Part shown: piece after piece, positions 1 to 7,121 of the stretch | Layout of the letters: each line of letters begins with the position of its first letter | Numbering within the stretch: position 1 is the stretch's first letter | DNA from: Syntrophomonadaceae bacterium | Lineage (GTDB): Bacteria > Bacillota > Dethiobacteria > DTU022 > PWGO01 | Reading direction: 5' to 3' | NCBI GenBank assembly: GCA_003550565.1 | Contig: PUKQ01000027.1 | Span: 1-43,665, forward strand | DNA length: 43,665 nt | Made by a program: the position numbers and the translations under genes | The notes under the pieces: generated by a model | Databases searched by the model: none | What the model was told of the DNA's origin: nothing | The model's input: only the letters and a program-made list of their open reading frames with translations

Positions 1-317
1 AATGTAGTTAATACAACCTCTAAGGCTGGCCGTTTTATTTGGGGGTGGTTTTCCACAGGTATGCCGCGACCGTCATCTTCTACCTGAACGGTGTAGTCTT
101 CATTTATAGTAATGGTAATATTATTACAATAACCTGCCAGCGATTCGTCTATACTATTATCAATAACTTCAAATACGAGTTGATGAAGCCCTCGGCTGGA
201 AGTAGAGCCAATATACATACTTGGCCTTTTTCTAACAGCTTCTAACCCCTCTAGAACCTGTATTTGAGATGCATCATAAATTTCTTCTTTCATATTAGCC
301 TTAGACCTATCTACCAT
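1..317 (-). CDS. gyrB: DNA gyrase subunit B, N-terminal part (cut by window edge)
   Basis: GyrB is the ATPase subunit of the type II topoisomerase that introduces negative supercoils. Only the first 105 codons are present; the gene continues beyond position 1. The start is the ATG at 317-315, behind the SD GGAGG. The visible protein has the GHKL ATPase N-terminus: the strap ending in [12 protein letters not shown], the EVIDNSIDE Mg-binding motif, and DDGRGIPV. It ends where the ATP lid should follow. It lies downstream of remB on the same strand, the usual order in Bacillota origin regions. ParE would look similar over this stretch, but the position beside recF-dnaN-dnaA favours gyrB. Confidence 0.95.
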   Translation of the reverse strand, partial: MVDRSKANMKEEIYDASQIQVLEGLEAVRKRPSMYIGSTSSRGLHQLVFEVIDNSIDESLAGYCNNITITINEDYTVQVEDDGRGIPVENHPQIKRPALEVVLTT

Positions 318-405
318 CTTATACCTCCAATTATTATTAACTTATATTTCTTTTAAAAAATTACTGCCGCCGTAAACATGTAATATTGCTTTATTATTCC
401 CAATC

Positions 406-633
406 TTATTTTCCCTTTCTTTTGGCAAGAGTTTGCGACGATATTGGTGAAAAATAAATGTTGTCTTTGGTAACTATAAAAGATTTATTTTGCTCGGCAT
501 TCCCTTCCTCATTGCTTCCCCGGGAAAGGGCAAAAAACTGTGTGTTCTCTTCTTTATCCTTGATATTTAATTTGAATATTCCAATTATATCTTCTAAAAA
601 AACTATCCGTGATTCCCCTATGTGCAAATACAT
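406..633 (-). CDS. remB: RemB/YaaB-type DUF370 regulator
   Basis: A 75-residue protein of the DUF370 (RemA/RemB) family. It starts with the family-typical MYLHIGESRIV and ends in a segment with IYFSPISSQTLAKR, which resembles the C-terminus of Bacillus subtilis YaaB. YaaB also lies between recF and gyrB, so the context agrees. In B. subtilis, RemA and RemB are DNA-binding or accessory factors for extracellular-matrix genes; the exact role here is inference. The start ATG at 633 has the SD AAAGGAG on the minus strand. The middle, around residues 30-50, is charged and low in conservation, as expected for RemB. The plus-strand ORF over this gene is an antisense shadow. Confidence 0.85.
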   Translation of the reverse strand: MYLHIGESRIVFLEDIIGIFKLNIKDKEENTQFFALSRGSNEEGNAEQNKSFIVTKDNIYFSPISSQTLAKRKGK

Positions 634-689
634 TTTAACCCGCTCCTTTACACAGATTTACATCATTTGTTGCTTGGTAACATAATTTT

Positions 690-698
690 AGTATATCA
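690..698 (-). promoter_or_regulatory. Extended -10 promoter for remB-gyrB
   Basis: Read on the minus strand this is TGATATACT, an extended -10 (TGn plus TATACT). It sits about 57 bp upstream of the remB start. No good -35 is visible at 17 bp, which is normal for extended -10 promoters. It would separate remB-gyrB from the recF block. Confidence 0.45.
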
Positions 699-789
699 TA
701 TTTTTTTCTTTTATAACTACAACATATTGTGACAAACTATCTAAATGAATTTAGGTTTTTCTGGAAGATAATTCTTAAACCTCTGGGCA

Positions 790-810
790 GAGAAGTAATG
801 TTTACTTCTC
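790..810 (-). other. Short perfect hairpin downstream of the DciA-like gene
   Basis: GAGAAGTAA and TTACTTCTC form a 9-bp stem with a 3-nt loop, 24 bp past the dciA-like stop codon. There is no T-run on either side, so it is not a classical terminator. It may stabilise or end the dnaA-dnaN-recF transcript. Confidence 0.4.
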
Positions 811-833
811 GTGCTTACCCACTTAATTAAAAA

Positions 834-1307
834 TCACTTTTCATAATCCCTGGAAAGAATTTTTGCTATTTTTTCTTTTAATTTGGGATTGGTTTCCGGT
901 AATGCATTAATCATATTTTCTACTTCTTTTTGGGAATATTCCCATGCAGGTTTATAATTTGTATTTTTACTACCCTCTACTTCGGTTGATGTTTTATTTC
1001 CTTCATTTTTAGTTGATAATTCACCCCAAAAAAAATAAACATCATTAACTACCTTCTTATGTACTCTCCGGCTTATTTTTTTTATCAATTGGGGTTTAAG
1101 CATTGACAAGTGGTGCAACCATGCAGAATCTTTCACTTTAACCCACAAAATACCTTTTTCCATTTTTACAGCCTCTGTATGAGCAGCAATTTTTTCTCCA
1201 ACTATATCTTCCCACATTTCCACAACTTCTTGTTGTTTAACGGCATTCCATATTCCTTTTTCTTCTAAAACTTTTTTTAATATGTCCCCCACATTATCCA
1301 TTTTCAA
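834..1307 (-). CDS. DciA-like protein (DUF721), probable helicase-loading factor
   Basis: 157 residues. The N-terminal 85 or so match the DUF721/DciA fold (KH-like): a VEMWEDIVGEKIAAHT segment is followed by GILWVKVKDSAWLHHLS and a basic helix. The remaining 70 residues are a charged, low-complexity tail. DciA is the ancestral loader of the DnaB replicative helicase in bacteria lacking DnaC or DnaI; dnaB lies at 7122 and no dnaI or dnaD is in the window. The role is inferred from family and from position beside recF, where such genes are common. The TTG at 1307 (SD GGGGG, spacing 5) overlaps the recF end by 14 nt; the ATG at 1301 is an alternative. Confidence 0.75.
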   Translation of the reverse strand: MKMDNVGDILKKVLEEKGIWNAVKQQEVVEMWEDIVGEKIAAHTEAVKMEKGILWVKVKDSAWLHHLSMLKPQLIKKISRRVHKKVVNDVYFFWGELSTKNEGNKTSTEVEGSKNTNYKPAWEYSQKEVENMINALPETNPKLKEKIAKILSRDYEK

Positions 1308-2418
1308 TTATACCCCCTTCAATACGAAAAAAATCACCCTCGCAGTTTGAAGGTAACTTCAAAGATTCATAGGTAGTTATAAAACATTGTAACTGTTTCT
1401 CTGCGATTAAATCTAATATAAGCTTTCCCCGGTAATTATCTAATTCAGAAAAACTATCATCCATTAGCAATATCGGCGTTTCCTCTTTTTTTTCCATCAA
1501 AATATCTGCCTGGGCAAATTTAATAGAAATAACAGTAGTTCTCTGCTGGCCTTGAGATGAATACTTTTTCAATTCTCTGCCATTTAACATAATACCCATA
1601 TCCTCTAAATGTGGCCCCACCAGTGTATGTCCCTTATTATATTCCTCCATTCTTTTTTCATCCACTAACTCTAATATCTTTTCTTGAATATCATTTTCCA
1701 AATACCTGTTTTCTCTCTGGCCAATTTCTTTTTTAAACTTAATTTGGGTCTTATAATATAACTCAATTTTTTCTTTTCCCGAACTAAAAATTTCTTGATA
1801 CGAAGGAGCATATTTATTTAATTCTTGTAAGAAATAAACTCTGTTAATGATTATTTTGCTACCGTATTGAGCCAGTATATTTTCCCATGAAGAAAGCTCC
1901 TCTTTTTTTTTAACTGCTTTCTTCAGAATATTATTTCTCTGCCTTAGGGCCCGATAATAATTAAGCAAATATTCATAATAAACCGGGTTAATTCTTGTTA
2001 TTTCTGTATTTAAAAAACGCCGGCGCAGCGCCGGCCCTTCTTTAATCAAATTTAAATCTTGAGGATATAATATTATACTTGGAAATTGGGAAAAATATTT
2101 ATCCGTACTTATCACATTATCATTAATTTTTAAAGATTTATTTTTACTATTCTCATAAATAATTTCCAGTTTCTTTTTTTTCTTTTCCTTGAATGAGACT
2201 GTTCCCTTAACTTTAAAATATTTACTTTCCCAATTGACCAATTCTCCATCTTTCCTGCTACGGTGAGAAATTGAAGATAATAGATAATAGATTGCTTCTA
2301 ATAAATTTGTTTTCCCCTGGGCATTTTCTCCGTAAATAACGTTTATTTTAGGTCCCGGCTCAAATGTATTATCTACATAATTACGAAAGTTATTTATTAT
2401 TATTTTTTCTAATTTCAA
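1294..2418 (-). CDS. recF: DNA replication and repair protein RecF
   Basis: SMC-like ATPase that acts with RecO and RecR to load RecA at single-stranded gaps. 374 residues, the usual length. Walker A is GENAQGKT near residue 31; the ABC signature region is YSSQGQQRTT; Walker B is PILLMDDSFSELD. The start is TTG at 2418 with SD GGGAGG 7 nt upstream. It lies 18 nt downstream of dnaN and overlaps the DciA-like gene, so dnaN-recF-dciA is probably one transcript. Classical dnaA-dnaN-recF order. Confidence 0.96.
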   Translation of the reverse strand: MKLEKIIINNFRNYVDNTFEPGPKINVIYGENAQGKTNLLEAIYYLLSSISHRSRKDGELVNWESKYFKVKGTVSFKEKKKKKLEIIYENSKNKSLKINDNVISTDKYFSQFPSIILYPQDLNLIKEGPALRRRFLNTEITRINPVYYEYLLNYYRALRQRNNILKKAVKKKEELSSWENILAQYGSKIIINRVYFLQELNKYAPSYQEIFSSGKEKIELYYKTQIKFKKEIGQRENRYLENDIQEKILELVDEKRMEEYNKGHTLVGPHLEDMGIMLNGRELKKYSSQGQQRTTVISIKFAQADILMEKKEETPILLMDDSFSELDNYRGKLILDLIAEKQLQCFITTYESLKLPSNCEGDFFRIEGGIIENG

Positions 2419-2436
2419 GCTTATCCTCCCATAAAA

Positions 2437-3576
2437 CTATAAAGGTTGTTCTACCTTTATCGGTAATACCAGATAAATAAAATCTTCCTCTTTTTCGGGA
2501 CGTAAAATAGTAGGTGCCTCCCTTCCATTAAATTTAATTTCGATGTTTTGGGTTTCTACTATTTTCAGCACATCCATCAAAAACCTCACATTTAATAAAA
2601 TATCTATTTCTTCGCCTTCTTTTTCTTCCAATGTAATATTTTCTTCCATCTTACCTATTTCTGAAGAAACACTTACATATATTACATTTTCTTTCAATTG
2701 TAATTTTACTACTTTGCTTATATTATCAGATAATAATGAAGCACGTCTTATAATTTCTTCAAACTTTTCTTTATCAACAATAGCCTTTGTTACACAACTC
2801 GCTGGAATAACCTTCCTAAAATCCGGGAAATTATCCTCAAGTAACCTGGTATAGAAAAAAATATGATTAAAAGAAAACACCAGTTGCTTTTCCAGGGGAT
2901 ATATATAAACTTCATCATCACTATCCCTCAAAAGTTTCATTAATTCCCGAAGTGATCTGGCCGGTATTAAAAACTTTTCCTCTTCATATTCCCATTTTTC
3001 AATCTCCATACTTTGCATTACCAGTCTGTAAGTATCCGAAGCAATAAAACTCAGAGAATTATTTTCCATCAAAACCAACACACCTGTGAACGCTGGCCTT
3101 CCCTCATCTGATGAAGTAGCAAAAATCGTGCGCCTAATAGTTTCCTTTAATTCTTTTTCCTTTAATATTAACGGTTTTTTTGAGGGCTCTTCTTCTTTAA
3201 ACACAGGATATTCTTCCGCATTAATCCCTTTCAAGTAGAATTGGGATTCACCGCCTTTGATCCCCACACTGTAGCTATCTTTATCAATATTTATTTCCAC
3301 CTTTTCATTTGATGGAAGATGCTTAACTATAGGAATTATTTTTGCCGGTATAAGAACCTGTTCCTTTGAAGATTCTTTTTTTGATTCCTCTTCGTTATCC
3401 AACTTCATAGAACTTCTTACTCCTATTTCCAAATTAGTAGATAGAAATGTTAGATTATCATTATTTTTTTCTACAAAAATATTGTTCAGAATTGGTAAAG
3501 TTGTTTTTCCGGGTAAAGCTTTTTCTACAATATCTAAATGATTAGCTAAAGTTTCTTTATCTTTAAAGAAGAGCAT
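2437..3576 (-). CDS. dnaN: DNA polymerase III beta subunit (sliding clamp)
   Basis: The ring-shaped clamp that tethers DNA polymerase III and binds many repair proteins. 379 residues with three clamp domains. Family motifs include LPGKTTLPILNNI near residue 22 and the C-terminal segment with LVLPIKV. It is about 12 residues longer than the usual 366-residue form; a charged Glu/Lys/Ser-rich insert near residues 61-73 of domain 1 accounts for most of this. The start ATG at 3576 has SD AAAGG. It follows dnaA across the origin gap and leads into recF. Confidence 0.96.
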   Translation of the reverse strand: MLFFKDKETLANHLDIVEKALPGKTTLPILNNIFVEKNNDNLTFLSTNLEIGVRSSMKLDNEEESKKESSKEQVLIPAKIIPIVKHLPSNEKVEINIDKDSYSVGIKGGESQFYLKGINAEEYPVFKEEEPSKKPLILKEKELKETIRRTIFATSSDEGRPAFTGVLVLMENNSLSFIASDTYRLVMQSMEIEKWEYEEEKFLIPARSLRELMKLLRDSDDEVYIYPLEKQLVFSFNHIFFYTRLLEDNFPDFRKVIPASCVTKAIVDKEKFEEIIRRASLLSDNISKVVKLQLKENVIYVSVSSEIGKMEENITLEEKEGEEIDILLNVRFLMDVLKIVETQNIEIKFNGREAPTILRPEKEEDFIYLVLPIKVEQPL

Positions 3577-3796
3577 AATCTATTCATCCTTTCTTTTTAC
3601 TTTTAGTTATTTATATAATTAGTAATAATAATAGGGTCTGTTTAAAGTGTGGATAAAAATAAAAAAAACTATCAATACAGAAAAAAGGAATGTTTATAAG
3701 TATAATCTTTTATCCACAAAACCACTTAATTAATTAAGAACTTTAAATTATTAACAACATGAAATAATTTTTCCACAAACAATACACAACAAATTG
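3577..3796. other. oriC: oriC, dnaA-dnaN part with the predicted unwinding site
   Basis: This 220-bp AT-rich gap holds three DnaA boxes: TTATCCACA on the minus strand at 3648-3656, TTATCCACA on the plus strand at 3710-3718, and the weaker TTTTCCACA at 3769-3777. The box nearest dnaN is followed, in the dnaA-to-dnaN direction, by a short GC-containing spacer, a trinucleotide run (3620-3634) and an AT-only stretch. This matches the layout of the B. subtilis basal unwinding system. That duplex opening starts here is inferred from the arrangement. Confidence 0.82.
3620..3634 (+). promoter_or_regulatory. DnaA-trio array of the origin
   Basis: On the plus strand this reads TAG TAA TAA TAA TAG. Read 3'-to-5' away from the DnaA box at 3648 it is GAT AAT AAT AAT GAT, five consecutive matches to the DnaA-trio consensus 3'-[G/A]A[T/A]-5'. 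A 13-nt spacer separates it from the box, and TTATATAATT lies on the far side. DnaA-trios guide the DnaA filament onto one strand during origin melting. Confidence 0.72.
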
Positions 3797-5203
3797 TTAA
3801 TAATGAGTAATGTCATGTTTTAATTTTTCGATCATGTCTTTTAGTTCTTTATTTTCCACAAATTGTTTTTTTATTTTGTTACAGGCGTGAATTATGGTGG
3901 TATGATCTTTGCCTCCGAATTCATGCCCTAATTTAGGCAGTGAAAGATCAGTTAACTCCCGCGCTAAAAACATTGCTACCTGCCGGGGAAAAGCAATACT
4001 ATTACTTCTTCTTTTTGCTTTTATATCCTCCGGGGTAATAGCAAAATAGTTGGCGGTAAAATTAATAATTTTATCGACGCTAATTTCTGTATTTTTATCT
4101 ATAATAACATTTTTCAAAGCTTCATCAGCAACATTTAAGTCCACCTGGGTATTATTTAGTGAGGAATGAGCCATAACTCGTATTAATGCGCCTTCTAGTT
4201 CTCGGATGTTAGTTTCGATTTTATTTGCAATATAGTTTATAACTTCGCCGGGAATATATATGTTTTCATTATGAGCTTTTTTCTTGAGGATAGCAATTCG
4301 TGTTTCCAGGTCTGGTTTGGTGATATCTGTAATTAAGCCCCATTCAAAACGTGAACGCAATCTATCTTCTAATGTAGGTATTTCTTTAGGAGCTCGATCA
4401 CTAGAAACAATAATTTGTTTATTGCTTTCATGTAAAGCATTAAAGGTGTGAAAAAATTCTTCTTGCGTTTGTTCTTTACCGGCTAAAAACTGAATATCAT
4501 CAATAAGTAAAACATCTATATAACGGTATTTGTTTCGGAATTCTACGGTTTTATTATCCCTAATAGCATTAATGAATTCGTTCATGAATTTTTCCGAAGA
4601 AAGATAGCATACATTATAATTTGGATAATTTGTAATTACAAAATGACCGATTGCATGCATAAGGTGAGTTTTCCCCAAACCAACGCCGCCATACACAAAG
4701 AGTGGGTTATAGGCTTGAGAAGGAGCTTCGGCCACCGCAAATGAAGCTGCATGAGCCAGGCGGTTGCAACTTCCCACTACAAATGTTTCGAAGGTGTATT
4801 TTGGGTTTAACCAGGGGGCAGTTTGGTAAGGCAAAGTCGTGGGGGAACAATCAGAGTTATGCTTTTGAGGCACAGCATAAATAGAATTGGCAACTTTATG
4901 TTGAGCATCATCAAAAAAAGTATTGTAGTAATGCTCCTTAATAGTGGGCTCACACTGAAAATAAATCGAATATTCTTGATTTGACACCTTTTTTACTGCA
5001 TCTAATAGTAACTCCTTATGGGTGTTTTCAAGGCGATCACGGGTGAAATCATTGGGCACTTCAATGATGATCATACCGTTATTGATGGAGAGAGGTTTTG
5101 TGGATTTTAGCCATGTTTCAAAGCTTGGTTTGGTTAAATGTTTTTCAGCTTCTTCCAACACTTTTTCCCACATGGCATTTAAATTATTAACTTCAGTAGC
5201 CAT
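3797..5203 (-). CDS. dnaA: Chromosomal replication initiator DnaA
   Basis: AAA+ initiator that binds DnaA boxes and melts oriC. 468 residues. Domain I is at about 1-85, a variable linker runs to about residue 130, and the AAA+ core carries Walker [10 protein letters not shown] and Walker [15 protein letters not shown]. The C-terminal domain IV has the DnaA-box recognition motif [13 protein letters not shown]. The ATG at 5203 has SD GGGGG. DnaA boxes on both sides of the gene (5256-5299 and 3648-3777) indicate a bipartite origin and autoregulation. Divergent to rpsF. Confidence 0.97.
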   Translation of the reverse strand: MATEVNNLNAMWEKVLEEAEKHLTKPSFETWLKSTKPLSINNGMIIIEVPNDFTRDRLENTHKELLLDAVKKVSNQEYSIYFQCEPTIKEHYYNTFFDDAQHKVANSIYAVPQKHNSDCSPTTLPYQTAPWLNPKYTFETFVVGSCNRLAHAASFAVAEAPSQAYNPLFVYGGVGLGKTHLMHAIGHFVITNYPNYNVCYLSSEKFMNEFINAIRDNKTVEFRNKYRYIDVLLIDDIQFLAGKEQTQEEFFHTFNALHESNKQIIVSSDRAPKEIPTLEDRLRSRFEWGLITDITKPDLETRIAILKKKAHNENIYIPGEVINYIANKIETNIRELEGALIRVMAHSSLNNTQVDLNVADEALKNVIIDKNTEISVDKIINFTANYFAITPEDIKAKRRSNSIAFPRQVAMFLARELTDLSLPKLGHEFGGKDHTTIIHACNKIKKQFVENKELKDMIEKLKHDITHY

Positions 5204-5331
5204 TAGCTATTCCCCCAAACTGTTGTAATATTATGAATACTTTACAACGCAAAAGTTATCCACAACCAAGGAGAAATTATCCACAACCCCTGTGTATAAG
5301 CTTTTGCCTCTTTTTCTAAACATGTGAATTA

Positions 5332-5360
5332 ATATTAACAGATTAAAAAAATAGCTGCAA
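5332..5360 (-). promoter_or_regulatory. Predicted dnaA promoter
   Basis: On the minus strand: -35 TTGCAG (5360-5355), a 17-bp spacer, and -10 TAATAT (5337-5332) preceded by TG in the extended -10 position. Transcription would start near 5325 and run through the DnaA boxes at 5256-5299 before dnaA, fitting DnaA autoregulation. Confidence 0.55.
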
Positions 5361-5520
5361 TGGTTAAAAAAATTTAAATAATGTTCTCTTTTATAATAAA
5401 TTTATTGTTTATCGCGTTTTTTTGGATTAAATACTCTTATTTTATTTTTGTTAAAAAAATAATAAGTTTAAAAACAACCATGTTTTGGAAATGTTTGGCA
5501 ATAAATTTATTTACAAATAG

Positions 5521-5549
5521 TTGATTACCCTTGCTAAATGTGATATATT
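5521..5549 (+). promoter_or_regulatory. Predicted rpsF promoter
   Basis: -35 TTGATT (5521-5526), a 17-bp spacer, and -10 TATATT (5544-5549) with TG in the extended position. Predicted start near 5556, giving a leader of about 50 nt that holds the hairpin described in the next entry. Confidence 0.7.
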
Positions 5550-5555
5550 TCTTTG

Positions 5556-5600
5556 TGTCCCTGCCCTATTAAATAGGGCCGCTTAGTCCGAAGGGAGGTG
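5556..5600 (+). promoter_or_regulatory. rpsF leader resembling the S6:S18-binding RNA
   Basis: The leader has an inner hairpin (GCCCTA 5563-5568 with TAGGGC 5574-5579), followed by an unpaired stretch containing CCG at 5579-5581 and again at 5588-5590. It is enclosed by an outer stem of TCCCT (5558-5562) with AGGGA (5592-5596), which includes part of the SD GGGAGG. Known rpsF leaders bound by the S6:S18 complex have two helices flanking a conserved CCG, imitating 16S rRNA. Autogenous repression is inferred from this resemblance. Confidence 0.55.
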
Positions 5601-5606
5601 AAGAAA

Positions 5607-5897
5607 ATGAGGCCATATGAAAGTGTATTTATACTCCAAAGCGACCTTGATGATGAAGCAAAAGAGAATATGCTCGAAAAAATTAAAGATGTAATCCAAA
5701 AAAACGGCGGAGAAATATCCCAGCTTGAAAATTGGGGCAAGAAAAAGTTAGCCTACACAATTGATAAGATCCATAAAGAGGGAGATTATTATTTAATTAA
5801 TTTTGTAGGAGATTCTCAGGTGCTTAGTGAGCTTGACCATTTCTTTAAGATGAATAATGAAATTTTGAGGTCCTTAGTTGTAAGAGCTGATCAATAA
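5607..5897 (+). CDS. rpsF: 30S ribosomal protein bS6
   Basis: 96 residues, the normal bS6 length; it pairs with bS18 on the platform of the small subunit. Characteristic segments are MRPYESVFIL at the start, WGKKKLAYTI near residue 44, and YYLINF. A GTG at 5598 would add three residues, but it lies inside the SD GGGAGG; the ATG at 5607 has ideal spacing and gives the family N-terminus. Usually followed by ssb and rpsR; here a 231-bp gap without ssb precedes rpsR. Confidence 0.96.
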   Translation: MRPYESVFILQSDLDDEAKENMLEKIKDVIQKNGGEISQLENWGKKKLAYTIDKIHKEGDYYLINFVGDSQVLSELDHFFKMNNEILRSLVVRADQ

Positions 5898-6128
5898 AAG
5901 AGCGGCGCAAAAGAACCTTATCGGCCCAAGCTAAAAAATTTATCAAAAAAAGATTGCAAAATCGCGGAAAAATAAAAATGCGAGGGAGTTAGGAAAATTT
6001 AAACAAAGTAAGTTTTGATAAAAATAGTTGGTGAATCTGATCTTAAACAACATTCGGAACTATTTTGAAGTTAGTTAAGGTTATTTGCAAAATTGATTAA
6101 ATAAAAGTTGAGATAGGAGGGTTATACA

Positions 6129-6365
6129 TTGAAGAGAGATAGAGCTAGAAAACCCAGGAAAAAAGTTTGCGCATTTTGCCAGGAAAAAGTTGATACTATT
6201 GATTATAAACAATATGAAAAGCTTAAGAAATATATAACCGAGAGAGGGAAAATACTTCCCCGCAGGATTTCCGGCAATTGTTCACGCCATCAAAGAGAAC
6301 TTACCATTGCAATTAAACGAGCAAGAATCCTTGCATTATTGCCTTTTACTTCAGATAATGCATAA
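6129..6365 (+). CDS. rpsR: 30S ribosomal protein bS18
   Basis: 78 residues; binds bS6 and 16S rRNA on the platform. The start is TTG at 6129 behind a strong SD (AGGAGGG, 7 nt). The core contains the segment around [16 protein letters not shown]. Two Cys of CAFC near residue 14 and CSRH near residue 51 suggest the metal-binding (C+) form. A basic N-terminus ([11 protein letters not shown]) precedes the core. A terminator follows at 6393, so rpsF-rpsR is probably a unit separate from rplI-dnaB. Confidence 0.95.
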   Translation: MKRDRARKPRKKVCAFCQEKVDTIDYKQYEKLKKYITERGKILPRRISGNCSRHQRELTIAIKRARILALLPFTSDNA

Positions 6366-6392
6366 AAGAAGGTCATAATTATAAAATGCTGC

Positions 6393-6424
6393 GGTGCCGA
6401 GTGTTTTGGCACCTTATTTTTATG
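6393..6424 (+). terminator. Rho-independent terminator after rpsR
   Basis: Stem GGTGCC (6393-6398) with GGCACC (6408-6413), 9-nt loop, followed by a T-rich tail (TTATTTTTAT). Ends the rpsF-rpsR unit. Confidence 0.75.
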
Positions 6425-6480
6425 AGTGTTAATTCATGTTACAGGGAAATAAAATTATTATTTTTGTTTGTAGTTTATTA

Positions 6481-6509
6481 TTCTTTAATTTGGAATGATC
6501 AAGTATAAT
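6481..6509 (+). promoter_or_regulatory. Predicted promoter for rplI-dnaB
   Basis: A perfect -10 TATAAT (6504-6509) lies 17 bp after a weak -35 TTCTTT (6481-6486), downstream of the rpsR terminator and about 50 bp before rplI. Confidence 0.5.
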
Positions 6510-6559
6510 GTAAATGGTTAATAAAATGATTAATAAATGGTTGAGGGGGACTTAAAATT

Positions 6560-7009
6560 ATGAAAGTTATATTGCTTCAAGATTTAGAAAGACTTGGCAG
6601 CAGAGGGGAAATAAAAACAGTTGCTGATGGATATGCGCGAAACTACCTTTTTCCCCAAAAGTTAGCTGTAGAAGCTACCGATGCAAAAATAAAAGAAGCT
6701 GAGAAGCAAATCGCAATTCAAAGAAAAAAGGAAGAACAAGAAGAAAAGCAGGTTCAGCAAACTGCAGAGGAATTAAAAGGCATGGAATTGAAGTTTTACC
6801 GTTCTGCAAGTTCTGAAGGAAAATTGTTTGGCTCCGTAACATCTGCCGACATTGCCTCTGCCTTAGAAGAGAAAGGATATGTCCTTGATAAACGCAAAGT
6901 AGAAATAGAAGAGCCTATCAAGCAACTCGGCGAACATGACGTAATTTTAAAGCTTAGACCCCAAATTCATACGGAAATAAAAGTTGTGGTTATAAGCGAG
7001 GAAGAATAG
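6560..7009 (+). CDS. rplI: 50S ribosomal protein bL9
   Basis: 149 residues with the two-domain bL9 layout. The N-terminal RNA-binding domain has [13 protein letters not shown] and [16 protein letters not shown], a long connecting helix follows (residues about 42-75, rich in Lys, Glu and Gln), and the C-terminal domain has [13 protein letters not shown]. The ATG at 6560 has SD GAGGGGG. It lies 112 bp before dnaB with no gene between; the GdpP-type gene often found here in Bacillota is absent. Confidence 0.96.
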   Translation: MKVILLQDLERLGSRGEIKTVADGYARNYLFPQKLAVEATDAKIKEAEKQIAIQRKKEEQEEKQVQQTAEELKGMELKFYRSASSEGKLFGSVTSADIASALEEKGYVLDKRKVEIEEPIKQLGEHDVILKLRPQIHTEIKVVVISEEE

Positions 7010-7121
7010 CCAGCTAGCCGAAAAAGGTCCATTATAAACTTATAATAAGTAATTAAGTTCTTTAGAGGCTTATTTTATAGAAAAAATAGGGTTATTATAA
7101 TGTTTCAGGGGAGGTAAAATA

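Larger units (their letters stand above)
5204..5606. other. oriC: oriC, dnaA-rpsF part with DnaA boxes
   Basis: 403 bp without a gene. Near dnaA lie three DnaA boxes: TTATCCACA at 5256-5264 and 5277-5285 (plus strand) and TTATACACA on the minus strand at 5291-5299. They fall downstream of the predicted dnaA transcription start, in its leader, as expected for autoregulation. Positions 5330-5520 are very AT-rich. The outer end holds the rpsF promoter and leader. Unlike most Bacillota origins, the neighbour is rpsF rather than rpmH. Confidence 0.8.

Noticed and set aside
39-245. Plus-strand 68-codon ORF at the left edge
   Set aside because: The minus strand here clearly encodes the GyrB N-terminus with its ATPase motifs.
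458-685. Plus-strand 75-codon ORF over remB
   Set aside because: It lies antisense to remB, has no SD and no family resemblance; remB has both.
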